From PHAA01 sp964457945 (GTDB lineage: Bacteria > Bacillota > Syntrophomonadia > Syntrophomonadales > Syntrophomonadaceae): a DNA stretch of 64,000 bases. The stretch lies in contig CAYWFX010000012.1 in NCBI GenBank assembly GCA_964457945.1, forward strand, positions 1 to 64,000, in the 5' to 3' direction. Under the pieces are notes generated by a model. The model searched no databases and was not told the origin of the DNA. It saw nothing but the letters and a program-made list of their open reading frames with translations. The translations under genes were made by a program, and so were the position numbers. Positions 7,732 to 14,785 of this stretch are shown here, in pieces. Every line of letters starts with the position of its first letter. Position 1 is the stretch's first letter.

Positions 7732-8759
7732 GCCATCAATTCCTCACACCTATCAGCACTAATTGCCATTTTCACTGCACGCACCTGTTCCATCAGTAAT
7801 CCAAAATCATCAGGAATCAAGGATTGCGGCCCATCAGACCAAGCTTCTGCTGGATTGGTGTGCACCTCAATAATGAGACCATCACAGCCACAGGCAACAG
7901 CAGCCAGGGACATGGGAGCAATTAATTCCCTTTTACCGGTTCCATGGCTGGGATCAACAATAACCGGCAAATGGGAAAGCTGTTTTACCAGCGGAACCGC
8001 GCTTAAATCCAAGGTATTGCGGGTGTATGTTTCAAAGGTACGAATGCCCCTTTCGCATAAGATCACCTGATCATTACCGCTGTCCAGTATATATTCGGCA
8101 GCCATCAGCCATTCTTCAATAGTAGCTGCCAGCCCCCGTTTCAAAAGCACAGGCTTGTTTATTTTACCTACTTCCTTTAAGAGGAAGAAGTTCTGCATAT
8201 TGCGCGCTCCAACTTGGATTATATCCACATAATCAGCGACCAGGGATACAGATTTCTGATCCATAACCTCAGTCACGATAGGTAGGCCTGTAATATCACG
8301 GGCTTCGGCCATAATCTTCAAGCCTTCTTCACCCAGACCCTGGAATGAGTAAGGTGAAGTGCGGGGTTTAAAAGCCCCCCCACGCAAAAGACTTGCTCCT
8401 CTAGCCTTAACCTCAAGCGCTGTTTCCAAAAATCGTTCCCTGCCTTCGACTGCACAGGGACCAGCAATCACCGGTATACTCCCATCTCCGAAGCAGGAAT
8501 TGCCAACCTTGACCACCGTGTTAGTGACCTTAAACTCGCGCGAAGCCATCTTAAAAGGTTTTAGAATTGCCACTACGTTTTCCACGCCGGGTAACGCTTC
8601 GAGGGAACAAGCTTCCAAACGCTGGCGATCGCCCACTGCCCCCAAGATAGTTCTATTTACCCCTTCCGACAGATGCACATTGAAACCTGCCGCTAAAAGG
8701 CGTTGATTCACTGCATTGATCTGCTCAGGAGTTGCCCCTTTTTTCATTACTACTACCAT
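7728..8759 (-). CDS. aroF: 3-deoxy-7-phosphoheptulonate synthase (type I-beta) with N-terminal ferredoxin-like domain
   Basis: First enzyme of the shikimate pathway: condenses phosphoenolpyruvate with erythrose 4-phosphate. Residues 1-70 form the regulatory ferredoxin-like domain seen in I-beta enzymes (MVVVMKKGATPEQI opening). The TIM barrel follows with AGPCAVEGRE, RGGAFKPRTSPYSFQG, QVGARNMQNF, LKRG and DPSHGTGKRE. I chose ATG 8759. An in-frame ATG at 8777 begins codons ATG-AGG-AGG, which are themselves the AGGAGG ribosome site for 8759. It is coupled to tyrA and sits behind a probable attenuator (8804-8855). Confidence 0.95.
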   Translation of the reverse strand: MVVVMKKGATPEQINAVNQRLLAAGFNVHLSEGVNRTILGAVGDRQRLEACSLEALPGVENVVAILKPFKMASREFKVTNTVVKVGNSCFGDGSIPVIAGPCAVEGRERFLETALEVKARGASLLRGGAFKPRTSPYSFQGLGEEGLKIMAEARDITGLPIVTEVMDQKSVSLVADYVDIIQVGARNMQNFFLLKEVGKINKPVLLKRGLAATIEEWLMAAEYILDSGNDQVILCERGIRTFETYTRNTLDLSAVPLVKQLSHLPVIVDPSHGTGKRELIAPMSLAAVACGCDGLIIEVHTNPAEAWSDGPQSLIPDDFGLLMEQVRAVKMAISADRCEELMA

Positions 8760-8803
8760 CCTGCCTAACCTCCTCATTTTCTTAAGGGTAACTGAAAACA
8801 GAA

Positions 8804-8830
8804 AACACCACGAGCACAGCCCCTGGTGTT
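8804..8830 (-). terminator. Attenuator-type terminator in the aroF leader
   Basis: Minus-strand hairpin AACACCA (8830-8824) / TGGTGTT (8810-8804) with an inner GGGC/GCTC pairing, followed by the T-rich TTCTGTTTTC. It lies between promoter and aroF, and its 5' arm starts inside the stop codon of an 8-residue aromatic-rich leader peptide. Confidence 0.75.
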
Positions 8831-8855
8831 AGAGAAAGCCATAAAACTCTCCCAT
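8829..8855 (-). CDS. Putative aromatic leader peptide MGEFYGFL
   Basis: Eight-codon ORF in the aroF leader encoding Met-Gly-Glu-Phe-Tyr-Gly-Phe-Leu, with three aromatic residues of eight. The stop codon overlaps the 5' arm of a terminator hairpin. This is the classical layout of ribosome-mediated transcription attenuation, in which slow decoding of Phe/Tyr codons would favour antitermination. The upstream GTAGGACGGCAGG is a weak to moderate ribosome site. The peptide is inferred from composition and placement; I could not identify a clear antiterminator stem by eye. Confidence 0.6.
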   Translation of the reverse strand: MGEFYGFL

Positions 8856-8919
8856 CCTGCCGTCCTACCCTTTTTAATAAAACCACTCATTCTCTAGAAT
8901 CTACCATACTACAATAACT

Positions 8920-8948
8920 ATAATAGCATACCATGCTCCAAGCTTCAA
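8920..8948 (-). promoter_or_regulatory. Promoter of aroF-tyrA
   Basis: On the minus strand TTGAAG (8948-8943), a 17-bp spacer and TATTAT (8925-8920). The expected start near 8913 gives a leader of about 155 nt containing the peptide and terminator. Confidence 0.7.
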
Positions 8949-8979
8949 TTATAAATCAGCTGTAAACTTTGCCCATGAA

Positions 8980-9014
8980 AAAGCCGGAACAAATATTGAT
9001 ATGCTCCGGCTTTA
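8980..9014 (-). terminator. Terminator after the triple peptidoglycan-binding gene
   Basis: Minus-strand stem AAAGCCGGA...TTCCGGCTTTTT enclosing an A/T-rich loop, just downstream of the 9042 gene stop. Confidence 0.8.
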
Positions 9015-9041
9015 ATGAGATGGTTTTCTATATATTTACTA

Positions 9042-9743
9042 TTATATTCCTAGGTTATAATAGGTCTTGGGTCCAACCACCCCGTCCACACCAATCTTAG
9101 CTGCAGTTTGCAGGGCTTTGACCGCTGCCTCAGTCGTCGCACCAAATTTACCGTCCACAGCTGCAGTATAATATCCCAAAGATTTTAGTCTTTCCTGTAA
9201 GAAAAACACATCAAATCCCTGGTTACGGTCAGCGCGATCCTTTTGCAGCAAGCGTCCTCCGTAATTGGTCTTCACATAAAGTTTATTAAAAGTGTTGCGT
9301 CCGACAATACCATCAACGCTCAGACCATTATCACCTTGGAATAACTTTACAGCCGCCTGGGTTTTGGAACCAAACTGACCATCAGCTGGCATACCCAGTG
9401 CGGTGGCATATTTTTTGAGATCACCAGCCAAACGGTTTTGCAATATAGTTACATCATTACCTGACGACCCCTGTTTGAGAGTTCGTGAGCCAAACGCATT
9501 GGATCCAGTTACTTCCCCAAAATATAGGAACGTATTTTTTCCCACAATTCCATCAGCTGTCAGGCCAAAATAGCCCTGAAATTTTTTAACCGAAGCTTCC
9601 GTTGCCGAACCAAATGTTCCGTCCACTGTCACTGGATTAGTTATAGAAGCGGGCAGCTTATTCAGAAGAGTCTGCAGTACCGTTACATCATCTCCGGTGC
9701 TACCGAGTTTCAACACACGACCTCCGAAGTAATTAAAAGCCAA
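9042..9743 (-). CDS. Protein of three tandem PG_binding_1 domains
   Basis: 233 residues made almost entirely of three peptidoglycan-binding repeats (about residues 10-75, 85-152 and 160-231). Each contains a ...VTVLQTLLNKL / FLQERLKSLGYY-type helix, a DGxFGxxTEAAVKxFQ core and a GVDGxVGxxTYxxL end. There is no signal peptide, membrane segment or catalytic domain, so it would act as a wall or cortex-binding adaptor, possibly inside a mother cell or spore. The gene is monocistronic with its own terminator. The repeats are similar enough to have arisen by internal duplication. Confidence 0.88.
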   Translation of the reverse strand: MAFNYFGGRVLKLGSTGDDVTVLQTLLNKLPASITNPVTVDGTFGSATEASVKKFQGYFGLTADGIVGKNTFLYFGEVTGSNAFGSRTLKQGSSGNDVTILQNRLAGDLKKYATALGMPADGQFGSKTQAAVKLFQGDNGLSVDGIVGRNTFNKLYVKTNYGGRLLQKDRADRNQGFDVFFLQERLKSLGYYTAAVDGKFGATTEAAVKALQTAAKIGVDGVVGPKTYYNLGI

Positions 9744-9937
9744 TATAATAACCTCCTTTAAACTTATTTCCTTTTATCTTATGAGTCAGTATTAAAGAAG
9801 GTTACTAATTTCATCTACTATCTATATGGATTGATCACATTGCATTACAATCGCCACCCTAAAGGGGTTAGCGGCATATATAAAATTATACCTGCCAGCA
9901 GAAAGTATATTAAATGTCGGAAAAATGCAACTTTTTC

Positions 9938-9966
9938 TTGAAATGCTTAGTTAAAAGAAGTATAAT
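9938..9966 (+). promoter_or_regulatory. Promoter of the tRNA cluster
   Basis: TTGAAA (9938-9943), a 17-bp spacer and a perfect TATAAT (9961-9966), 11 bp before tRNA-Gly. Confidence 0.85.
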
Positions 9967-9977
9967 GTTTTTTGCCG

Positions 9978-10051
9978 GCGGGTGTAGCTCAATGGTAGAG
10001 CCCCAGCCTTCCAAGCTGGTTGCGCGGGTTCGATTCCCGCTACCCGCTCCA
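9978..10051 (+). tRNA. tRNA-Gly (TCC)
   Basis: Cloverleaf with GCGGGTG/TACCCGC acceptor stem, anticodon loop CTTCCAA (TCC), T loop GTTCGATTC and encoded CCA. First gene of a five-tRNA cluster. Confidence 0.96.
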
Positions 10052-10058
10052 TTTTTTT

Positions 10059-10135
<77 letters not shown>

Positions 10136-10156
10136 TTTATTAAGTCAAGCTCGCGT

Positions 10157-10234
10157 GGTGGGTGTAGCTCAGCTGGTTAGAGCACCAGATTGTGGCTCTG
10201 GGGGCCGTGGGTTCGAGTCCCATCATCCACCCCA
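10157..10234 (+). tRNA. tRNA-His (GTG)
   Basis: Acceptor GTGGGTG/CATCCAC with the His-specific extra G-1 (10157) opposite discriminator C73; anticodon loop TTGTGGC (GTG); encoded CCA. Confidence 0.95.
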
Positions 10235-10242
10235 TATTAACC

Positions 10243-10272
10243 TTGACAGCCGCCCGACTATCCTAGTATACT
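10243..10272 (+). promoter_or_regulatory. Promoter before tRNA-Gln
   Basis: TTGACA (10243-10248) and TATACT (10267-10272) with an 18-bp spacer between tRNA-His and tRNA-Gln, suggesting that the last two tRNAs have their own start site. Confidence 0.65.
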
Positions 10273-10281
10273 CAGTAGCGT

Positions 10282-10356
10282 TGGGGTGTCGCCAAGCGGT
10301 AAGGCAACGGACTTTGACTCCGTCATCCGGTGGTTCGAATCCATCCACCCCAGCCA
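10282..10356 (+). tRNA. tRNA-Gln (TTG)
   Basis: Acceptor TGGGGTG/CACCCCA, anticodon loop CTTTGAC (TTG), T loop GTTCGAATC, encoded CCA. Confidence 0.95.
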
Positions 10357-10373
10357 GTTTAATATGTTTTCGA

Positions 10374-10449
10374 GGGCCATTAGCTCAGTTGGTAGAGCAC
10401 CTGACTTTTAATCAGGGCGTCCCGCGTTCGAGTCGCGGATGGCTCACCA
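10374..10449 (+). tRNA. tRNA-Lys (TTT), integration target of the adjacent element
   Basis: Acceptor GGGCCAT/ATGGCTC, anticodon loop CTTTTAA (TTT), T loop GTTCGAGTC, encoded CCA. Its 3' half (from 10403) is repeated exactly at 30145-30194, marking it as the attachment site. The gene itself stays intact after insertion. Confidence 0.97.
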
Positions 10450-10452
10450 TTA
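10403..10452 (+). repeat. attL core (50-bp direct repeat)
   Basis: From the tRNA-Lys anticodon stem to just past its CCA. Identical to 30145-30194. Confidence 0.93.
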
Positions 10453-10462
10453 CAAACACAGA

Positions 10463-10492
10463 GATACAGGGTTTTTTAGGCCCTGTATTTTT
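10463..10492 (+). terminator. Terminator following tRNA-Lys, supplied by the element
   Basis: Stem ATACAGGG / CCCTGTAT with loop TTTTTTAGG and a run of T afterwards. It replaces the native terminator, which now lies beyond attR at 30203. Confidence 0.75.
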
Positions 10493-10525
10493 TATTTATA
10501 TCCAATTTTTGGTTATCCGTCCCGG

Positions 10526-10549
10526 TTTGACAGTAATTTTGACAGAAGT
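10526..10549 (+). repeat. Candidate integrase arm-binding repeats, left end
   Basis: Two direct repeats, TTTGACAGTAAT then TTGACAGAAGT (10539-10549), between attL and the integrase stop. The same TTGACAGAAGT motif recurs twice at 29984-30005 near attR. Confidence 0.6.
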
Positions 10550-10552
10550 TAG

Positions 10553-11791
10553 TTACCGGGCGATGCTTAAAGCATTGTTTAACTTGCCTGCTGCTGTAGC
10601 TTTTATCTGCTGCCTAACATGGGTATATATATCAGCGGTAATGACTATAGAGTTATGGCCTAGCATTGCTGATACTGTTTCCAGGTCAACCCCCTGCTCC
10701 AACATGATAGTAGCGAACGAATGGCGAAGGTCATGGAACCTTACCACAGGAAATCCATGCTTCTTTAATAACTTCTTGAACGTACTATAAACATAATCTG
10801 GCCTTAATGGCTTCCCATCCTGCCAGCAGAACACATAACCGTCCTTTGGGTAATTATCCACCCCTATTATTAGCTTGTCCTGCGCCTGGTGAGCTTTAAG
10901 GCTCTTTAATTCTGCTATGCAATCATCGGTTAAAGATACAATCCGCTTACTCTTCTTGGTTTTAACACTCTCCTGCAGCTGAACTTTGCTATCTATCTGG
11001 ATAAGTGATCTCCTGATAGTAGCGGTCTTATCGGTAAAGTTTATGTCCGGCCACTGCAATCCCAAAAGTTCCCCGCGCCTTAGTCCTGTGGAAATGTCTA
11101 TCAGGAAAAGAGGGTATAACCACATATCTTTTATAGCCTGCAAGAACTTCCTAGCCTCTTCGGTGTATAGTGGTTGTATCTCTGGTTTTTCATGACGCGG
11201 TAATTTTATATTACCCTTGCTGGCCGGATTGTAAGCTATCAGCTTTTCAGTTATGGCCTGATCTAATGCTTGCAGTAGTATTCCATGAATATACTTCACT
11301 GTTCGCCCGCTTAATCCTGGTTCCTGCTCTTTTTTCGGCTTCCGTTTCCGCCTCTTCTTCGTATCTTCCGTAACGTCTTTCTTTTCACTTATAATCCTTC
11401 CATGCCTGAAACAATCATTAATCAACTTTTGAACACGAGAAGGACGGAGGTCTTTTAGTTTAACTTGACCTATTGCAGAGTTGATATGAAGTCTAATTAA
11501 TTGTTCGTATGAATTATAAGTGGAAGGCTTTAAATTATCCTTCTTGTATTCTTCCATCCAAGTCTTTAGCCACTGTTCGACTGTTACCTTATTTGGTTCC
11601 GGTAATATTCCCTTACCGGCCTGGTCAATTGCCTGGTCGCGCTTGTCTTTTACCTCTTGTGCAGATTTCCCATAAATGTAGCGGACTTTTTCATTAACTG
11701 TGATCTGGCATACCCACCTGCCATCAGTGCGTTGGTATATGCTGCCCTCACCGTTTAACCTGCGTCCGGTAGTTTTCCTTTTCTTTGCCAT
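10553..11791 (-). CDS. int: Tyrosine recombinase/integrase (phage type)
   Basis: Site-specific recombinase expected to integrate the element at tRNA-Lys. Layout: an N-terminal AP2-like arm-binding segment (RRLNGEGSIYQRTDGRW), a SAM-like core-binding domain at about residues 60-165 and the C-terminal catalytic domain. The catalytic set is visible: Arg in STGLRRGELLGLQW, HDLRHSFATIML, LGHNSIVITADIY and the nucleophile in IYTHV. I place the start at ATG 11791 (412 residues), with AAGGGA upstream; a longer reading frame reaching 11923 overlaps the preceding gene. A Lys/Arg-rich insert (KKRRKRKPKKE) interrupts the core-binding region. The stop lies 100 bp from attL. Confidence 0.95.
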   Translation of the reverse strand: MAKKRKTTGRRLNGEGSIYQRTDGRWVCQITVNEKVRYIYGKSAQEVKDKRDQAIDQAGKGILPEPNKVTVEQWLKTWMEEYKKDNLKPSTYNSYEQLIRLHINSAIGQVKLKDLRPSRVQKLINDCFRHGRIISEKKDVTEDTKKRRKRKPKKEQEPGLSGRTVKYIHGILLQALDQAITEKLIAYNPASKGNIKLPRHEKPEIQPLYTEEARKFLQAIKDMWLYPLFLIDISTGLRRGELLGLQWPDINFTDKTATIRRSLIQIDSKVQLQESVKTKKSKRIVSLTDDCIAELKSLKAHQAQDKLIIGVDNYPKDGYVFCWQDGKPLRPDYVYSTFKKLLKKHGFPVVRFHDLRHSFATIMLEQGVDLETVSAMLGHNSIVITADIYTHVRQQIKATAAGKLNNALSIAR

Positions 11792-11858
11792 TAATATATC
11801 CCTTCTTTCCCGATAAGGGTAGGATATTTCACCTACCCCATCTACTATCGTTAAATCA

Positions 11859-12143
11859 CTACCCCAGCAACGTCTTAAGCCGCATACCATCTTTGCAACC
11901 TTGAATATAGCCGTATTTTGCATATACCCCTGTTGTCATCGATATGTTTTCTTGCAATTCCTCCAGCAGTGATGCACCGTTGGGGTCCTTGGCTAATAGC
12001 TTTTCAAGTTCAGCCATCACCTGATCTTCTTTATCTGAAATATCCTGGAAATCAGGTGAGTCCTTCATCTTTTTTATATATACAACATTAGTTCTTTCAT
12101 CAATAAAGTCGTTTATATCATTAAGCAGTGTTCTTTCCGGCAT
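11859..12143 (-). CDS. Small unknown protein, resembles DUF6809
   Basis: 94-residue acidic, helical protein ending YGYIQGCKDGMRLKTLL. The Y-x-x-G-x-x-DGM motif near the C-terminus also occurs in the next gene upstream (GYHKGIADGMQ), so the two are distant paralogues. The pattern recalls small DUF6809-type proteins common on Firmicute mobile elements. No catalytic or DNA-binding motif is visible. It starts 1 nt after the upstream gene's stop, so the two are co-transcribed, with the integrase following. Function unknown. Confidence 0.7.
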   Translation of the reverse strand: MPERTLLNDINDFIDERTNVVYIKKMKDSPDFQDISDKEDQVMAELEKLLAKDPNGASLLEELQENISMTTGVYAKYGYIQGCKDGMRLKTLLG

Positions 12144-12144
12144 A

Positions 12145-12456
12145 TTAGCAACCCCTTTCTATGGTGGCAGGGAAGTTAATCATTCCGTTAATCTGCATAC
12201 CATCAGCAATGCCCTTATGGTAGCCGTCCTCTTGGTATCTGCAACAGTAATCTAATATCGAATTGTATATGTTTCCGCCAATCTCACGTGCAGAATTACC
12301 GAAGGTGGTACTGTTGGCTTGCACGAGCTCATTGGCAATGCTGTCTACCATTTTTTCTATGACAACCTGGGTATTTTTTACCTCTCTAGTTACATCCGTA
12401 GCATCAACTCTGGTCATAACAAATGTACGTATAGCTCTGGTTAATGTGTTATTCAT
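12145..12456 (-). CDS. Small unknown protein with C-terminal DGM motif
   Basis: 103 residues from ATG 12456, chosen because AGGAGG lies 8 nt upstream; an extension to 12519 would run through that site. Mostly helical. The C-terminal half contains YQEDGYHKGIADGMQINGM, matching the motif of the downstream 94-residue protein. No Cys cluster, HTH or membrane segment is evident. The two form the start of an operon that runs into the integrase gene, a position often held by small regulatory or DNA-maintenance proteins. Function unknown. Confidence 0.68.
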   Translation of the reverse strand: MNNTLTRAIRTFVMTRVDATDVTREVKNTQVVIEKMVDSIANELVQANSTTFGNSAREIGGNIYNSILDYCCRYQEDGYHKGIADGMQINGMINFPATIERGC

Positions 12457-12540
12457 AAAATAATCCTCCTTTATTTTGTTTGTAGGAGGCCATTGGGTAT
12501 GATAAAATATATAGAACATGGCCTCCGGGTTATGGGGTGG

Positions 12541-12573
12541 CAGTCAGTATCGTTGGTAGCGGAGCTGACTGCT
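12541..12573. other. Hairpin upstream of the small-gene operon
   Basis: GCAGTCAG (12540-12547) and CTGACTGC (12566-12573) form an 8-bp perfect inverted repeat around an 18-base loop, about 85 bp before the 12456 start. It could be an operator, or a terminator for something read on the plus strand (TATATTTTT follows). The 12580-12730 stretch holds no gene I can support. Confidence 0.45.
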
Positions 12574-12733
12574 ATATTTTTGTCCTTTAGGGGTGAAAAA
12601 GTTTCCCGGTGTTAGCGGAAAACTCATATAGAAAATATGAAACTTAGTTTAACGAACCCAATTTTGGATTGGGGTTCTATTTGCCTCTACAAAGCTTTTT
12701 AATGTTGCTAGTAGTATATTTGTATTCCAAAGA

Positions 12734-12958
12734 TTAGAACCCTTGTTCTAGGGGCTTATCTGTGGAGTCTGGTGTTGGTTTTATATGTTTAATTGTTTCG
12801 GTGTTTATTTTCTCGGCTTTTTGATCTGCAATCATGCGATCAACTAAAAAATTAATGAACGGGTCTGGGTCAAATGGAATCTCAGGTCCTATTTCTCTTA
12901 CAGCAATAGGCGCAGGGTTGAATTTAGTGCCTTCTCTTTTCAGAGTGAATTCAATCAT
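12734..12958 (-). CDS. Unknown 74-residue element protein
   Basis: Start set at ATG 12958, preceded by AAGGTGG at 6 nt; an ATG six codons earlier overlaps that site. The protein has a Pro-rich middle (EIPFDPDPFINFLVDRM) and a charged tail. I recognise no domain. It lies alone between the hairpin at 12541 and the M41-like gene at 13037, on the same strand. Confidence 0.55.
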   Translation of the reverse strand: MIEFTLKREGTKFNPAPIAVREIGPEIPFDPDPFINFLVDRMIADQKAEKINTETIKHIKPTPDSTDKPLEQGF

Positions 12959-13036
12959 TTCAATCCACCTTCCCATGATATTGGATTTAGATTCCTAACT
13001 TTTCATGTGTCCTCAATTTTGGGTTGTTATTGCTAT

Positions 13037-13444
13037 CTAGTACGCCTTTATTATTTCCATTGCCATGACTCCAGTCATTATTCTTTCCTTAAGCAAAGCG
13101 TTTGCCAAAGCCTCTACCGCCGGCCAGTTCTCCATTAATAAATTCTTGCAAGTAGACATAATCTCGGCAGTAATTGGCATATCGGCATCATAAGACAATT
13201 CTTTAAGATCAAACTCTTCTTTGTTGTCGGCAAAAATCTGTTCAGCTATATAACCTGCTGTATAAGTTATTGCGTCTATATATTGATCGTCGGGACCTTC
13301 CATTGATGCTGAATAATCTCGGCCCTCTCTCGCGGTGTAGCCTATCTGCAAATCTGTTATTTTATAGCCGAGCAAATAGGATATTACTACGTCACCGGCT
13401 GCATGATACGATAATTTTATTAACTCAAAGTCTTTATCATCCAT
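13037..13444 (-). CDS. FtsH/M41-peptidase-like protein lacking the zinc site
   Basis: 135 residues laid out like a stand-alone M41 (FtsH C-terminal) domain. An N-terminal helix SYHAAGDVVISYLLGYK aligns with the family's YHEAGHAVVxxLLG, and a helical C-terminal part (LLMENWPAVEALANALLKER) resembles the end of such domains. The HEXXH motif is changed to HAAGD, so the catalytic Glu and the second zinc-ligand His are both lost. It is therefore probably not a protease; a binding or decoy role is inference. ATG has a GGGGGATATAA site upstream. Alternative: an unrelated helical protein with chance similarity. Confidence 0.55.
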   Translation of the reverse strand: MDDKDFELIKLSYHAAGDVVISYLLGYKITDLQIGYTAREGRDYSASMEGPDDQYIDAITYTAGYIAEQIFADNKEEFDLKELSYDADMPITAEIMSTCKNLLMENWPAVEALANALLKERIMTGVMAMEIIKAY

Positions 13445-13595
13445 TTATATCCCCCTTCATTTACCGGGATGATCTGCTAATATCAATTAAAGTGACGCTG
13501 GTAGTGTTAATGGATTAATAGGTGTATATAGGTAGATATCTACCGTAACGTAACGTACAATAATAATGCAGGCCATCCTTATGGCTTGTAATGTA

Positions 13596-13656
13596 GCGGT
13601 GTCAGGGTTGTGCGTGGTGGCTGGCCCTGGTGCCGCTTAGCTTTTTATGGAGCTAA
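13596..13656. other. Two adjacent hairpins in the 13445-13738 intergenic stretch
   Basis: Nested arms GCGG (13596-13599)/CCGC (13633-13636) with CAGGG (13603-13607)/CCCTG (13625-13629), then TTAGCT (13637-13642)/AGCTAA (13651-13656). These could be a small structured RNA or a leader. No gene is seen in the rest of this stretch. Confidence 0.4.
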
Positions 13657-13738
13657 GGTATGTTATATTTCGAATGGTTCATCTTCTCGCCAAACCAAGA
13701 GCCCTAGTTCATTCTCTAATTGGGCATTAGAGAGGGTA

Positions 13739-14407
13739 TTATGCATACTTCGCATCCTCCTTCAGGATTACGCCAGGATATCCGATAACGCTGTAACAAT
13801 CAAACAACTCATAAACCTCAAAAACTTCTCCAATTTTATTCGCATACCACATAGACGGTTCTGCCCTTGTAACTTGGATATTAAATATTTTTCCATAAGC
13901 AATAAATGGATGCCCATATTCATCAAGACATGCTTCGATATGGTATTTTTCATTTGAATCGATGTCCTCAATCACTAATTCTTCCGAGTTGATCTCATTT
14001 ATTTTAATTATATTTCTTACCCCTCTCGTTGAACGATTAATCCAGTTTATTGCAAAGTCACTACGCTCTGCCCCGAAAGCGTGAACTCGATAGGATTCCT
14101 TTGCCATATCGGAGAAAATGGCGACATCTCCGCGATTATTTGTTATACTGACGGCATCATAAAGAATATTCCAAAGCTTCTCCCGAGCCTCATCGGGGGA
14201 AATTGTTTCGCAATAGTTTTCTATCTTTTTTACCGTATCCGTGAATATTAGCATGTCTAAATATTTATATAAGGGGAATGCTCCTAATACCAATGATCCC
14301 ATACCGAGTTTTTCAACCCATTTCTTTGTGCTAACAATATCGTCTGGTCCGTTAATATATTTTTTAAAATCTTTGTTAAGCACAATATCGTCTTTGAAAT
14401 TCGCCAT
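13739..14407 (-). CDS. Unknown 222-residue element protein
   Basis: Convincing gene: AGGAGAGGGGGT lies just before the ATG and the codon use is normal. I recognise no family. Residues about 36-56 are moderately hydrophobic (MGSLVLGAFPLYKYLDMLIF), followed by a helical acidic segment (ENYCETISPDEAREKLWNIL) and a beta-rich C-terminal half. It sits immediately downstream of the HTH gene at 14437 (29-bp gap), so it is likely co-transcribed from the promoter at 14652. A cargo or lysogeny-related role is possible but unsupported. Confidence 0.7.
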   Translation of the reverse strand: MANFKDDIVLNKDFKKYINGPDDIVSTKKWVEKLGMGSLVLGAFPLYKYLDMLIFTDTVKKIENYCETISPDEAREKLWNILYDAVSITNNRGDVAIFSDMAKESYRVHAFGAERSDFAINWINRSTRGVRNIIKINEINSEELVIEDIDSNEKYHIEACLDEYGHPFIAYGKIFNIQVTRAEPSMWYANKIGEVFEVYELFDCYSVIGYPGVILKEDAKYA

Positions 14408-14436
14408 GTCTACCCCCTCTCCTCCTTCGCTTTGTA

Positions 14437-14625
14437 CTACTTTAGTTTGTCGGTTCCCGGTTTAACCTCTTGTGACTTCATAAACCTATCTAGCTGATCA
14501 TCAGATATACGGTACTGTCGCCCCACCTTAGTGGCTGGTAGTTGTCCTGATTTGATAAGTTTATACACTGTTCTGACTGCCACTTGCATTTTTTCGGCAA
14601 TCGTTTCCGGTGTGTAAATGTCCAA
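14437..14625 (-). CDS. Excisionase-type helix-turn-helix DNA-binding protein
   Basis: 62 residues with the MerR/excisionase helix-turn-helix pattern YTPETIAEKMQVAVRTVYKL followed by IKSGQLPATKVGRQYRI and DDQLDRFM, a clear HTH_17 domain. Such proteins bind next to recombination sites to favour excision, or act as small repressors. It is transcribed divergently from the second recombinase at 14786, and the gap between them holds back-to-back promoters around an inverted repeat. This makes it a prime candidate for the directionality factor or the switch regulator. Confidence 0.88.
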   Translation of the reverse strand: MDIYTPETIAEKMQVAVRTVYKLIKSGQLPATKVGRQYRISDDQLDRFMKSQEVKPGTDKLK

Positions 14626-14651
14626 TTGCTGTCCTCCTTTCCTTAATAAGT

Positions 14652-14680
14652 ATTTTAAAACTATTTTATTTTAGTGTCAA
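14652..14680 (-). promoter_or_regulatory. Leftward promoter for the excisionase-type gene
   Basis: Minus strand: TTGACA (14680-14675), 17-bp spacer, TAAAAT (14657-14652). Confidence 0.7.
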
Positions 14681-14697
14681 GTATTGATTTACAATAC
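14681..14697. promoter_or_regulatory. Operator-like inverted repeat between divergent promoters
   Basis: GTATTG-ATTTA-CAATAC, perfect 6-bp arms. It touches the -35 of the leftward promoter and overlaps the -35 of the rightward promoter, so one bound protein could control both. Confidence 0.6.
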
Positions 14698-14716
14698 ACT
14701 TCTTTTGATTTATAAT
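14688..14716 (+). promoter_or_regulatory. Rightward promoter for the second recombinase
   Basis: TTTACA (14688-14693), 17-bp spacer, perfect TATAAT (14711-14716). Confidence 0.7.
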
Positions 14717-14785
14717 ATCATTACAAGGTTCCGATAAGTGATTGTTATTGGAAGTCAGAACTTAAATAAAAGGGGGATACGAGTA

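Noticed and set aside
8759..8777. ATG 8777 as the aroF start
   Set aside because: Codons 2-3 from that ATG form the AGGAGG ribosome site of the downstream ATG 8759, and residues 1-6 do not match the family.
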